Part shown: one piece after another, positions 9,187-18,766 of the stretch
How positions within the stretch are numbered: position 1 is the stretch's first letter
Layout of the letters: each line of letters begins with the position of its first letter
Origin: Enterococcus wangshanyuanii
Lineage (GTDB): Bacteria > Bacillota > Bacilli > Lactobacillales > Enterococcaceae
Reading direction: 5' to 3'
Assembly: GCF_002197645.1 (NCBI RefSeq)
Contig: NZ_CP021874.1
Coordinates: 1,302,001 to 1,366,000 of the forward strand
DNA length: 64,000 nt
Position numbers and translations under genes: made by a program
The notes under the pieces: model-generated
Database searches by the model: none
The model's input: the letters and a program-made list of their open reading frames with translations, nothing else
What the model was told of the DNA's origin: nothing

Positions 9187-10041
9187 TTATTTGACTAAAT
9201 TTCCTTGCCAATCACGTTCCACTTCCATTCTAGAAACGGGGATATATCCTAACTGACCAATGATTTTTTCTTGTACATCATCTGATAGCATAAACGCTAA
9301 AAACTCTTCTGTTAGTTGTTTGGGCGTACCTAACGTATACATATGTTCATAGGACCAGATAATCCATTTATTTGTGGTGACATTTTCATCTGTCGGTTTT
9401 ACGCCATCAATACTTAGCGTGTTTACCTCATCATTCACGTATGAAAATGCCGTGTAGCTAATTGCTCCAGGCGTATCTGCAATGATCGAGCGAACCATAC
9501 CGCTTGAGTCTTGCTCTTGTGCCTGAATCGCTGTTTTCCCGTCAAGCACCCACTTTTCAAACGTTGCTCTTGTCCCACTTCCAGCAGCTCTATTGAGCAT
9601 AACGATTGGAATATCTTTCCCGCCAACTTCTTTCCAATTCTTGATTTCTCCTAAAAAAATCTTTCTCAGATTTTCTAATGAAATATCTGATACACCAACA
9701 TTTTTATTAACGATCGGTGTAATACCAACCACGGCTACTCGATGATCCGTCAGCTTAGCTGCATCGATCCCGTTTTTTTCTTCAGCGAACAAATCAGAAT
9801 TTCCGATATCAACAGCACCTGATTGAACTTGGCTCAGTCCTGTTCCACTTCCTCCGCCTTGGACATTGATAAAACGACCTGGATTTTGGCTTTGAAATTC
9901 TTCAGCAGCAGTTTCTACTAACGGCTGCAACGCTGAAGAGCCAACTGCCGTGATCGATTCGCCACGATCGATCCATTTCGCGCATCCTGATAATGTAACT
10001 AATCCGATTAAACTAAAAAATAATAGCATTTTCTTTTTCAT
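9187..10041 (-). CDS. pstS: Phosphate ABC transporter substrate-binding lipoprotein PstS
   Basis: 284-residue extracellular phosphate-binding lipoprotein. The signal peptide ends in the lipobox LSGC with Cys20 as the lipidated residue. Phosphate-binding motifs are ITAVGSSALQPL near residue 30, QGGGSGTGLSQV near 60 and NRAAGSGTRATFEKWV near 150. It is first in the pst operon and captures phosphate for PstCAB. The long structured gap downstream would allow more PstS than permease. GGAGGAATATAAGC precedes the ATG. Confidence 0.96.
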   Translation of the reverse strand: MKKKMLLFFSLIGLVTLSGCAKWIDRGESITAVGSSALQPLVETAAEEFQSQNPGRFINVQGGGSGTGLSQVQSGAVDIGNSDLFAEEKNGIDAAKLTDHRVAVVGITPIVNKNVGVSDISLENLRKIFLGEIKNWKEVGGKDIPIVMLNRAAGSGTRATFEKWVLDGKTAIQAQEQDSSGMVRSIIADTPGAISYTAFSYVNDEVNTLSIDGVKPTDENVTTNKWIIWSYEHMYTLGTPKQLTEEFLAFMLSDDVQEKIIGQLGYIPVSRMEVERDWQGNLVK

Positions 10042-10160
10042 TTAGCTTATATTCCTCCAAACTCAATTCATCAATTTATTTTAACATTAACTTTTTAACT
10101 TGAAAATTATAAGTTTCCAAATTAGCTTATTTCACGAATTAAATAACATTTCACATAAAA

Positions 10161-10203
10161 AAAGACTGTACATAGCAACTCAATGAGTGCTGTGTCAGTC
10201 TCT
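10161..10203 (-). terminator. Terminator after cls
   Basis: Imperfect stem GACTGACACAGCA / TGCTATGTACAGTC followed on the minus strand by a run of seven T, 12 bp beyond the cls stop. Confidence 0.8.
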
Positions 10204-10214
10204 TCAATAGATTC

Positions 10215-11663
10215 TTATAATAATGGCGAAATCAAACGTGCTAACCCTTCTTTGAGCTTAATAATGACCCCTCGATTGCGGTATTTCTCCTCTGTTAATA
10301 ATTCCGATACTTTAGAATCTTCGTAAAATGCCGAGCGAACTTCTTCTGCAAAAGATTGATCATAAATAATTGTATTTACTTCAAAATCTAAGCGAAAAGA
10401 GCGTACATCGATATTGGCCGAACCTACAGAAACAATACCACCGTCAATGATCATTGTCTTCGCATGAATAAACCCATGTTCATATGTTTCAATAATCGCA
10501 CCATACTCTAATAGTTCTGCAGAAAATGAATATGTCGCCCAATACACCAGCATATGATCTGGTTTATTGGGAATCTGAATACGAACTTTGACACCAGACA
10601 GTAAAGCTAGTTTCAGAGCTTCATGAATCGATGCATCTGGTATATAATACGGTGTCTGGATCAAAATCTCTTTTTTAGCAATCGAAATCATTTTTAAATA
10701 AGTCATTTTGATTTGCTCATGCTCTGAATCTGGTCCACTGGTTACGATCTGAGCTGCTTTTTTTCCTTTAGAATGAATTGGTGGAAAAAATGCTGAATCA
10801 TAGCTTAATTCTTTTCTATGTTGTGAGTTCCAGTCCATCAAAAAGCGATTCTGCAAACTGTAAACAGCTTCACCGTGAATCCGTAAATGATTGTCACGCC
10901 AATAACCGAATTTTTTTACATTGCCTAAATATTCATCGCCAACATTAAAGCCGCCAGTATAACCAATTTTCCCATCGATCACAACGATCTTTCTATGGTT
11001 CCGGTAATTGATCCTAGGATTTAAATAAGGTACAAATAATGGAAAGAAGAAGGCAACTTCTCCTCCTAAATGGCGCAACTCTTCAAAAAATTTCATATTT
11101 ACTTGAGTTGAACCCCAGGCATCCAAGAGTAACCTAACTTTAACGCCTCGTTTCACTGCGTTAACTAGTTCCTGCCGCAGTTCTTTACCTAAATTATCTC
11201 CACGATAAATATAATATTCCATATGGATGTGATGCTCTGCTTCTCGAATATCTTTAATTAAGCCGTCAAACTTTTCCCGTCCATCCGTATAAAGAAGAAG
11301 CTCATTATTTGTTGTATACAATGAACTTTCAAATACCGTCAGCATATAGATCAACTGCTTTGGATCAACATCACCTGTTGCCGGATGCGGAAATAGGCCT
11401 CTCAACAATGATTGTTTTTCTGATTCTATTTCAGCGTTCATCCCGATTTTAGGCTGCATTTTCATATCAAAGATCTTATCTTTGGAGATTCCTCGACCTA
11501 AGAATATATATAAAATAAAACCTAACACAGGAATAAACATCAGCACTAACAGCCAAGACCATGTTTGTGCTGTTTGCTTTCTTTCACGAAATACAATAAT
11601 CAATGATAAAAGCATATTCGCAATAAAAATAATAACAAATAAATTCTCATATAAAAACTTCAT
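10215..11663 (-). CDS. cls: Cardiolipin synthase
   Basis: 482-residue membrane enzyme that condenses two phosphatidylglycerols to cardiolipin and glycerol. Two membrane helices lie within residues 1-60, followed by two phospholipase-D HKD motifs: NHRKIVVIDGKIGYTGGFN near residue 220 and HAKTMIIDGGIVSVGSANID near residue 400, both complete. Length matches Firmicutes Cls. GGGGGAATAG precedes the ATG. It appears to be transcribed alone, with its own terminator. Changes in this enzyme are known in enterococci to affect daptomycin response; nothing here tells which allele this is. Confidence 0.95.
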   Translation of the reverse strand: MKFLYENLFVIIFIANMLLSLIIVFRERKQTAQTWSWLLVLMFIPVLGFILYIFLGRGISKDKIFDMKMQPKIGMNAEIESEKQSLLRGLFPHPATGDVDPKQLIYMLTVFESSLYTTNNELLLYTDGREKFDGLIKDIREAEHHIHMEYYIYRGDNLGKELRQELVNAVKRGVKVRLLLDAWGSTQVNMKFFEELRHLGGEVAFFFPLFVPYLNPRINYRNHRKIVVIDGKIGYTGGFNVGDEYLGNVKKFGYWRDNHLRIHGEAVYSLQNRFLMDWNSQHRKELSYDSAFFPPIHSKGKKAAQIVTSGPDSEHEQIKMTYLKMISIAKKEILIQTPYYIPDASIHEALKLALLSGVKVRIQIPNKPDHMLVYWATYSFSAELLEYGAIIETYEHGFIHAKTMIIDGGIVSVGSANIDVRSFRLDFEVNTIIYDQSFAEEVRSAFYEDSKVSELLTEEKYRNRGVIIKLKEGLARLISPLL

Positions 11664-11732
11664 CTATTCCCCCAATCCGCAAACCCATTGATCCCCTTTT
11701 AAAGCATAACGAACTTATGAAAATAAGTAAAG

Positions 11733-11763
11733 AAAAAGCAGACGAAATTCGTCTGCTTTTTTT
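11733..11763 (-). terminator. Terminator after ftsX
   Basis: Perfect stem AAAAGCAGACGAA / TTCGTCTGCTTTT just after the ftsX stop, with A and T runs on both sides. Confidence 0.88.
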
Positions 11764-11766
11764 CTA

Positions 11767-12651
11767 TTAAATTTTTAAGAAACGTCTCATTGAAATGATC
11801 GAACCTAATGAACCAATCGTCATCCCAATCACGACCATCAATAAATCTAATTGCCAAACAAATGATTCTGGTTTTAATAGTGAATAATTTGAGCGCAATA
11901 ATTGAGGGTTGAATAAATTGTAAAATTGTTGATAGCCAAATGTTAATAACAGAATCGGGATGATTGCCCCGATTAATCCGATCCAAGCCCCTTCAATAAA
12001 GAATGGCCAGCGGATATATCCGTTTTTTGCACCAACTAATCGCATGATTTGGATTTCTCTTTGACGAGAAAGAATCGTAATACGAATCGTGTTAGAAATC
12101 AAGAACACAGCGACAAACAATAGTAAAATTGCTGCCCCTAATCCCCAAGTTCTAACCTTGCCGGCAATACTAAAGATCTTATCGGATGATACGCCACCGT
12201 AATCTGCTTTAAAGACATTTGGCAGTTTTGCTGCTTTTTGCGAAATCTTCTTCGTATCTGATGGTTCTTTCGCACTTACATAGTAAACATCATATAATGG
12301 ATTGCTATCCCCTTCAAATAGGTTCCATGCTTCACCCATTTGTTGTTGGATTTTTTTCAATTGTTGATCCTTATTTGAATAAGAGATCGTTTCAACATTA
12401 TCGATTTTATTTAATTCTTTTTCTAATTTTTGCATTTCTTCTGGTGTCGTACCAATATCAACAAAGACCGAAACAGTTACGTTTTCTTCGATATCTTTTG
12501 CTAACTTGGTCGCATTGAAGATCACTGCCATAAAAATCCCAACAAGAACTAAAGTAATCGTAACTGCACTGGCAGAAGCAATCGTCATCCAGCCGTTACG
12601 TTTTAAACTTTTAATACTTTCCAGGACGTGAGTAAAGAACGTTCTAATCAT
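11767..12651 (-). CDS. ftsX: Cell-division ABC-type permease FtsX
   Basis: 294-residue membrane protein with one N-terminal helix (about residues 20-45), a large extracellular domain and three C-terminal helices, the FtsX topology. With FtsE it activates a peptidoglycan hydrolase (PcsB/CwlO-type) at division or elongation sites. The start at 12651 (MIRTFFTHVLESIKSLKRNG) matches homologues; it overlaps the end of ftsE by 8 bp. An ATG nine bases upstream lies very close to AAGGAG, so the longer form is possible. Confidence 0.93.
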   Translation of the reverse strand: MIRTFFTHVLESIKSLKRNGWMTIASASAVTITLVLVGIFMAVIFNATKLAKDIEENVTVSVFVDIGTTPEEMQKLEKELNKIDNVETISYSNKDQQLKKIQQQMGEAWNLFEGDSNPLYDVYYVSAKEPSDTKKISQKAAKLPNVFKADYGGVSSDKIFSIAGKVRTWGLGAAILLLFVAVFLISNTIRITILSRQREIQIMRLVGAKNGYIRWPFFIEGAWIGLIGAIIPILLLTFGYQQFYNLFNPQLLRSNYSLLKPESFVWQLDLLMVVIGMTIGSLGSIISMRRFLKI

Positions 12652-13330
12652 CGTAGCCATACTCTCCTTCCGCTTGGTCTCGAATAATACGACCATTTTC
12701 AATGGCAATAACGCGATGACGAATCGTGTTTACAATCGTACTATTATGTGTCGCCATTACGACTGTCGTTCCCTGAGCATTGATCCGATCCAATAATTTC
12801 ATGATCTCCCATGAGTTTTCAGGGTCAAGGTTTCCTGTCGGTTCATCTGCAATCAGAACTTTAGGTGTATTTACAATTGCCCGTGCAATTGATACACGCT
12901 GTTGTTCCCCACCAGATAATTCACTCGGGAAAACACGAACTTTATGTTTTAGTCCAACTAAATCAAGAACTTCCATTACTCGTTTTTTGATATCCCTTGG
13001 CTTACGGCCAATAACCTGCATTGCATAGGCTACATTTTCATAAACTGTTTTTTTCGTCAATAGTTTATAATCCTGAAAGACAATCCCGATTTCTCTTCTA
13101 AGATATGGGACTTCCGCATTTTTTATTTTCATTAAATCATGGCCGGCAACTTTCAAGCGCCCTTTTGTTGCTTTTTCTTCACGGTACATCAATTTAATAA
13201 ATGTTGATTTCCCCGCACCTGAAGGACCAACCACATAAACGAATTCACCTTGGTTAATTTCTACTGAAATATTGCGGATAGCTGTTGTACCATTCGAATA
13301 TTTCTTCATTACATCTTTCATTTCAATCAT
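12644..13330 (-). CDS. ftsE: Cell-division ATP-binding protein FtsE
   Basis: 228-residue ATPase that pairs with FtsX. Walker A GPSGAGKSTFIKLMYREE (the MYREE stretch is FtsE-typical), signature LSGGEQQRVSIARA and Walker B VLIADEPTGNLDP are intact. Order prfB-ftsE-ftsX is the normal Firmicutes arrangement. Overlap with ftsX implies translational coupling. Confidence 0.96.
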   Translation of the reverse strand: MIEMKDVMKKYSNGTTAIRNISVEINQGEFVYVVGPSGAGKSTFIKLMYREEKATKGRLKVAGHDLMKIKNAEVPYLRREIGIVFQDYKLLTKKTVYENVAYAMQVIGRKPRDIKKRVMEVLDLVGLKHKVRVFPSELSGGEQQRVSIARAIVNTPKVLIADEPTGNLDPENSWEIMKLLDRINAQGTTVVMATHNSTIVNTIRHRVIAIENGRIIRDQAEGEYGYDD

Positions 13331-13437
13331 GGGGTATTCTCTCCATCTCTGTTTTCTAGACTATCAATCATTATAACATGTCTTTGTTTCAAGGCTCTTT
13401 CAAGAGTTTACAATTTTGTTTCATTTATGTAAACATC

Positions 13438-14539
13438 TCAATTTAGTTGATGTTTTAAATACGCATCGATAAAACCATCTAAATCTCCATCCATTACAGC
13501 CTGTACATTTCCAGTTTCAAAATTAGTTCGATGGTCTTTAACCATTGAGTAAGGATGAAAAACATAAGAACGTATTTGGGAGCCCCAACCGATTTCTAGC
13601 TGTTCTCCACGTAACGCAGCAGCTTCTTGCGCCTTTTTATCCATCTCCAGTTGATAAAGTTTTGCTTTTAACATCCCCATTGCTTGCTCTCTGTTTTTTA
13701 ATTGTGAACGTTGAGCTTGACTGGCAACGACTGTTCCAGTAGGAATATGGGTGATCCGAACGGCTGACTCTGTCTTATTGATATGCTGTCCACCGGCTCC
13801 ACTTGCACGATACGTATCGATTTTCAAGTCATCCGAATTGATATCGATTTCCACGTTTTCATCCAACTCAGGCATAATATCCACAGAGCAAAATGAAGTA
13901 TGGCGACGTTTAGCAGAATCAAAAGGAGAAATTCGAACTAAACGATGGACACCTTTTTCAGATTTTAAATAGCCGTAGGCATTATATCCTTTAATTAGAA
14001 GCGTCACACTTTTGATCCCAGCTTCATCTCCAGCCTGATAATCAAGAATTTCTACTTGGAAACCATGACTTTCTGCCCATCGAGTATACATCCTAAGTAA
14101 CATGCTGCCCCAATCCTGCGACTCGGTTCCACCAGCTCCTGGATGTAATTCCATGATGACATTATTTTTATCATAAGGTTCGTTTAATAAAAGAGAGAGT
14201 TCATAAATACTTAACTTTTCTTTCAACGCCAGTAATCGTTCTTCTAATTCCGTCTGAGTCTCAGCATCATATTCTTCCTGCTGCATCTCGCTCATCAATT
14301 CTAATTCTTCCAGTTCATCTGCAAATTGATGAAATTGCTGGAATTTTTCTTTATGGATATTTGTTTCATTGATCAGCTGCTGAGCTGTTTCTGTGTCATC
14401 CCAAAATCCAGGTTCCGCCATTCTGTTTTCGGCTTCTGCAATATCTTCTTCCAACTGATCTAAGTCAAAGAGACCCCCTGAAGCTTGTGATTGATTGATT
14501 CATTTCATCTAAAAGTGTTCGAATTTCAGCATTTTCCAT
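13438..14539 (-). CDS. prfB: Peptide chain release factor 2, with programmed +1 frameshift
   Basis: 366-residue RF2 that ends translation at UGA and UAA. It is read in two pieces: 24 codons from the ATG at 14539, then the classical shift site AGG GGG TCT CTT TGA C (TGA at 14467-14465), where the ribosome skips one base and continues in frame from GAC at 14466. The internal AGGGGG acts as the stimulatory Shine-Dalgarno sequence. Motifs: ISPF (tripeptide anticodon SPF) and GAGGQHINK (GGQ, peptidyl hydrolysis). Low RF2 lets the TGA stall and shift, giving autoregulation. A plain ORF caller would start it at TTG 14454. Confidence 0.97.
14464..14482 (-). promoter_or_regulatory. RF2 frameshift site
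   Basis: Minus strand AGGGGGTCTCTTTGAC: Shine-Dalgarno-like AGGGGG, slippery CTT, in-frame TGA followed by C, identical in design to the known prfB recoding signal. Confidence 0.96.
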
Positions 14540-14578
14540 GACCATTTCTTCCTTTCGATTATGCTCGCTAACATAATT

Positions 14579-14609
14579 AATGAAGGTGAGGGGCCACCTC
14601 ACCTTCATT
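14579..14609 (-). other. Strong hairpin between secA and prfB without a T run
   Basis: Perfect 13-bp inverted repeat AATGAAGGTGAGG / CCTCACCTTCATT with a 5-base loop, 6 bp after the secA stop. The minus strand continues ATTAATTATG, so it lacks the U tract of an intrinsic terminator. It could be an RNA-stability or processing hairpin, or a leaky attenuator. Confidence 0.8.
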
Positions 14610-14614
14610 GGTTA

Positions 14615-17146
14615 TTACATATCTTTGCCGTGGCAATTTTTGTATTTTTTACCGCTGCCGCAAGGACATGGATCGTTTCTTCCAATTTTTTCTTCAACGT
14701 GTACTGGTTTTTTCTTTGCACTTGTATTGCTTTGCGGTTCTTCATCATCGCCTTGATGACTAGCTTCCCCTTGTGCCACTTGTTCACGTTGAACATTTTG
14801 ACGAATTTCTGATTTCATAAACAGACGAGTCACTTCATATTCGATCGCACCGATCATTTCTTCAAACATGTTATAACCTTCTGTTTGATATTCAACCAAT
14901 GGATTGTTTTGTCCGTAAGCACGTAAACCAACAGACTGACGTAATTGATCCATTGCATCGATATGATCTGTCCATTTTGTATCTACAACTCTTAGGATAA
15001 CAACTTTCTGGAATTCAAGCAGTTGTTCTGTCCCATTTAATTGTTCAGCTTTCGTATCATAAACTTCCTGAGCACGTTTAACCAAATATTCTTTGATTTC
15101 TTCTGGTGATTTGCCTTCAATGTCCGCTTTTGAAATAGAGTCTTCGTGAACGAGTGTTGAAGAGGCAAAATCAACGATTCCTTCTAAGTTCCAATTTTCT
15201 TTTTCAAGCTGTGTATGGCTTTCTACAACACGTGAAATTGTGCGTTTTACCATGTTCAATAACGTTTCTGTCAATTCATTTTCTTCCATGATTACTTCTA
15301 AACGCTGCGCATAGATAACTTCACGTTGCTCACGCATTACATCATCGTATTGTAGCACGTTTTTACGTGTATCATAGTTATTTCCTTCTACACGTTTTTG
15401 TGCTGACTCAACTTGCTTACTTAGCATTTTACTTTGGATCACTGCATCAGATTCTTCAATATTCATACGATCCAAGAACGCTTTGATTCGTTCAGAACCG
15501 AAACGTTTCATCAAGTCATCTTCAAGAGATAAGTAGAATTGAGAAACCCCTGGATCTCCTTGACGACCAGCACGTCCACGCAATTGGTTATCGATACGGC
15601 GTGATTCATGACGCTCTGTACCAATAACAGCTAATCCGCCAAGTTCAATAACGCCTAAGCCGAGCTTGATATCTGTTCCCCGTCCAGCCATGTTGGTCGC
15701 GATCGTTACTGCGCCTTTTTGACCTGCGTTCATAATAATTTCCGCTTCTTTGAAGTGATTTTTCGCATTTAGAACTTCATGCGGTACTTTTTCTTTATTC
15801 AGTAATTCTGATAACAGCTCTGATGTTTCAACAGCCACTGTACCAACCAATACTGGTTGACCATTGTGGTAGCGTTCTTTGATATCTTGAACGACTGCTT
15901 TAAATTTACTATCCAATGTTGGATAGAGTAAATCAGCACGGTCGTCACGAATGATTGGACGGTTTGTTGGAATTTGGAATACTTGGATATTATAAATTTC
16001 ACGAAACTCTTCTTCTTCTGTTTTTGCTGTCCCTGTCATCCCCGCAAGTTTTTTGTACATACGGAAATAGTTTTGGAATGTAATTGTTGCCATTGTTTTT
16101 GTTTCATCTTCGATCTCTACACCTTCTTTAGCTTCGATCGCTTGGTGTAGACCATCAGAATAGCGACGACCATCCATGATACGTCCTGTAAATTGGTCAA
16201 CAATTAGAACTTTACCTTCTTGAACCACATAATCAATGTCACGTAACATGATGTAGTTGGCACGCAAAGCTTGATCCATATGGTGAGTCAAGGCTGTATT
16301 TTCAATGTCATATAAGTTTTCTAAGCCAAAATTTTCTTCAGCTTTTTCGATTCCCGCTTCTGTTAAACCAATTGTTTTAGACTGGACATCGATTTTATAG
16401 TCTTCTTCTTCTTTTAGACGTTTTACAAAATTGTCCGTACGTGTATAGAGAGCAGTTGATTTTTCTGCTTGTCCTGAAATGATCAATGGTGTACGTGCTT
16501 CATCGATCAAAATCGAATCCACTTCATCCACGATTGCATAGTTTAACGGACGTTGTACCATTTGATTGCGATACACGACCATGTTATCACGTAAATAGTC
16601 AAAGCCTAATTCATTATTCGTACTGTAAGTGATGTCACAATTATAAGCATCACGTTTTTCTTCTGATGTTTTTGAATTGATGTTTAGACCCACTGTCAGA
16701 CCTAAGAAATTGTAAAGCTCACCCATCTCGTCTGAGTCACGTGTTGCCAAGTATTCATTGACGGTTACAACGTGTACGCCTTCACCAGTTAAAGCATTCA
16801 AGTAAACCGGCATTGTCGCAGTCAAGGTTTTCCCTTCACCTGTTCTCATTTCAGGGATATTTCCATCATGTAATACGATCCCACCCATCAGCTGAACAGG
16901 GTATGGATATAAACCTAATACACGTTTCGCTGCTTCACGAACAACAGCAAAAGCTTCTGGTAATAACTGATCCAAGGTTTCGCCTTTTTGGTAACGCGCT
17001 TTGAATTCAGCCGTTTTTGCTTTTAATTCTTCATCACTCAATGCTTCAGTGGAAGATGCAAAGCTTTCTATTTTAGCCGCAATACCTTCCAATCGTTTCA
17101 ATTCTTTTTTATCATTTTCGATCATCTTTTTCAAAAAATTTGCCAT
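14615..17146 (-). CDS. secA: Preprotein translocase ATPase SecA
   Basis: 843-residue motor that drives proteins through SecYEG. Walker [15 protein letters not shown] near residue 100, DEAD-type motif [20 protein letters not shown] near 210, helicase motif [17 protein letters not shown] near 490, and the C-terminal zinc-binding tail [14 protein letters not shown] that contacts SecB-like partners or phospholipid. The start at 17146 ([16 protein letters not shown]) is chosen because homologues start there and AAAGGAA lies 11 bases upstream; seven more in-frame codons extend to 17167. secA-prfB is a conserved order. Confidence 0.97.
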   Translation of the reverse strand: MANFLKKMIENDKKELKRLEGIAAKIESFASSTEALSDEELKAKTAEFKARYQKGETLDQLLPEAFAVVREAAKRVLGLYPYPVQLMGGIVLHDGNIPEMRTGEGKTLTATMPVYLNALTGEGVHVVTVNEYLATRDSDEMGELYNFLGLTVGLNINSKTSEEKRDAYNCDITYSTNNELGFDYLRDNMVVYRNQMVQRPLNYAIVDEVDSILIDEARTPLIISGQAEKSTALYTRTDNFVKRLKEEEDYKIDVQSKTIGLTEAGIEKAEENFGLENLYDIENTALTHHMDQALRANYIMLRDIDYVVQEGKVLIVDQFTGRIMDGRRYSDGLHQAIEAKEGVEIEDETKTMATITFQNYFRMYKKLAGMTGTAKTEEEEFREIYNIQVFQIPTNRPIIRDDRADLLYPTLDSKFKAVVQDIKERYHNGQPVLVGTVAVETSELLSELLNKEKVPHEVLNAKNHFKEAEIIMNAGQKGAVTIATNMAGRGTDIKLGLGVIELGGLAVIGTERHESRRIDNQLRGRAGRQGDPGVSQFYLSLEDDLMKRFGSERIKAFLDRMNIEESDAVIQSKMLSKQVESAQKRVEGNNYDTRKNVLQYDDVMREQREVIYAQRLEVIMEENELTETLLNMVKRTISRVVESHTQLEKENWNLEGIVDFASSTLVHEDSISKADIEGKSPEEIKEYLVKRAQEVYDTKAEQLNGTEQLLEFQKVVILRVVDTKWTDHIDAMDQLRQSVGLRAYGQNNPLVEYQTEGYNMFEEMIGAIEYEVTRLFMKSEIRQNVQREQVAQGEASHQGDDEEPQSNTSAKKKPVHVEEKIGRNDPCPCGSGKKYKNCHGKDM

Positions 17147-17305
17147 GTTTTTAAGTGTTCCTTTCAATAAACTCTATTTATTTTTGCACCAAATGCACAA
17201 TCATCCTTTCCATTTTATCATTAGTTGACCAGAAAGGAAATAACTTCTATCAATATTAACGATTTATTATAGCATTTTTATTATGTAAATAGTACTAAAA
17301 TGAGC

Positions 17306-17349
17306 AAAGAGACTGCGGCAAAACGTCTGCCGTCTTGCTTCAGTCTCTT
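17306..17349 (-). terminator. Terminator after hpf
   Basis: Stem AAGAGACTG / CAGTCTCTT enclosing a smaller CGGCA / TGCCG stem, about 40 bp after the hpf stop; the T tract (TTTGCTCATTTT) is weak. Confidence 0.65.
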
Positions 17350-17390
17350 CAATATCTCAAAATATCATCGATCAACGTTACTCTAATCGA

Positions 17391-17942
17391 TCAGTCTGTT
17401 TCAATCAAGCCATACTTGCCATCTTTACGACGGTAAACAATGCTTGTTCCATTTGTTTCTGAATCTTCAAAGATGAAAAAGTTATGTCCTAGCATGTTCA
17501 TTTGTAAAACAGCTTCTTCGCTATCCATAGGTTTTAATGAAAGACGTTTTGTACGAACAATATCTAGTTCTGGTGCTTCTTCTTGTGTTTCTTCACCGTT
17601 AAGGAAAATCGCTGCTTTCGCAGTATTCATTCCAGTTTCGCGAGATTTACGATTGATTTTTGTTTTGAACTTACGGATTTGCCGTTCTAATTTATCTACA
17701 ACCAAATCAACACTTGCATATAAATCTGGTGATGTTTCTTCGGCACGTAAAACTAAATAAGGTAGAGGAATCGTAACCTCAACTTTTGCTGTTTTTTCTG
17801 TATATACTTTTAAGTTTACATGAACAGTTGCTTCAGGTGAATCACTGAAGTAGCGTTCCAATTTCCCTACTTTTTTCTCTACATAGTCTCGGATAGCTTC
17901 AGTAACTTCGATGTTTTCTCCACGCACATTGTATCTAAACAT
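17391..17942 (-). CDS. hpf: Ribosome hibernation promoting factor, long form
   Basis: 183-residue long HPF that dimerises 70S ribosomes into 100S particles in stationary phase or stress. The N-terminal domain (residues 1-95, beta-alpha-beta-beta-beta-alpha) binds the 30S decoding site; the C-terminal domain (about 125-183: VRTKRLSLKPMDSEEAVLQM, HNFFIFEDSETN, VVYRRKDGKYGLIE-like end) makes the dimer contact. The start at 17942 (MFRYNVRGENIEV) has GAAAGGGG 8 bases upstream. Position between comF and secA is the usual one in enterococci. Confidence 0.96.
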   Translation of the reverse strand: MFRYNVRGENIEVTEAIRDYVEKKVGKLERYFSDSPEATVHVNLKVYTEKTAKVEVTIPLPYLVLRAEETSPDLYASVDLVVDKLERQIRKFKTKINRKSRETGMNTAKAAIFLNGEETQEEAPELDIVRTKRLSLKPMDSEEAVLQMNMLGHNFFIFEDSETNGTSIVYRRKDGKYGLIETD

Positions 17943-18079
17943 AACAATTACCCCTTTCATCTGACACTAAAGAAGGAATAAAAGGACCACTCTGTTATCC
18001 TTCTTCTTAATTCTATTATAACGAACTATCCTTCTTTTGCCAACAAAATTGCGGTCGATTTTTGATTTTAATTTTACTG

Positions 18080-18766
18080 TTATCTCGCGAGAGAAAACGT
18101 ATGCAGTTTTGCGGGTCTTTTTTCTAAAATAACTTCGGCGGCATGAAAAATCGTCCGACCTGTTGTATAGATATCATCCACGAGCAAAACCTCCTGGTTA
18201 TTGATGACGCGTTCAGCTGTTTCAGTCAATTTAAAGGGCTGCTCTAAGCTCATACGCTCTTTTCTATTTTTTTGAACTTGAGATAAACCATTGGAAAAAC
18301 GCACTAAGTAAGGTTCATGAGCGATTCCAGCGGCATCTAACAACCCAGCGACTTGATTGAATCCTCTCGAAGCCATGCGTTCTTTTGATACAGGTACAGC
18401 GATCACAATCATATTGGATTTTCTTTTGAAATATGCTTTTAGTTCTAAAGCAAAGCTATGACGAAGCTGATAATTCCCTTTAAATTTATATTCTTCCATC
18501 CACTCTTGCATTGCTTGATCATAGGAAAAGAGTGCTTCATGGTGAAACTCGTAATCTGGAAATAACTTTTGCCATTGACTGCAGTCTGTACAGAACTCTT
18601 TGCTCTGTTGTTTTTGACAGCCTTTGCAACTGTTTTTTTGAGTCAAACGTCGGAATTTTTTACTACATTGTGAGCATAACTGCTCAGTGATTATCCGCTT
18701 AGGCAGAAAAATTTCGGCCAATGTTAAATTTCTAGTTATTTGTTGATGACAATAATTACAGCTCAT
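18080..18766 (-). CDS. comFC: Competence protein ComFC, phosphoribosyltransferase-like
   Basis: 228-residue cytosolic protein needed for DNA uptake in competent relatives. Residues 1-60 hold zinc-finger cysteines (CNYC, CSQC, CKGC, CTDC pairs); the C-terminal half is a type I PRTase fold with the PRPP motif VLLVDDIYTTGRT near residue 195. Its start overlaps the comFA end by 11 bp, so they are coupled. Enterococci are not known to be readily transformable, yet both reading frames are intact. Confidence 0.92.
   Translation of the reverse strand: MSCNYCHQQITRNLTLAEIFLPKRIITEQLCSQCSKKFRRLTQKNSCKGCQKQQSKEFCTDCSQWQKLFPDYEFHHEALFSYDQAMQEWMEEYKFKGNYQLRHSFALELKAYFKRKSNMIVIAVPVSKERMASRGFNQVAGLLDAAGIAHEPYLVRFSNGLSQVQKNRKERMSLEQPFKLTETAERVINNQEVLLVDDIYTTGRTIFHAAEVILEKRPAKLHTFSLAR

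Noticed and set aside
10080..10105. TTAACA/TTAACT repeats before pstS as a PhoP box
   Set aside because: Spacing is irregular (6 and 9 bp) and the units read on the opposite strand to the gene; weaker than the 9144-9181 repeats.
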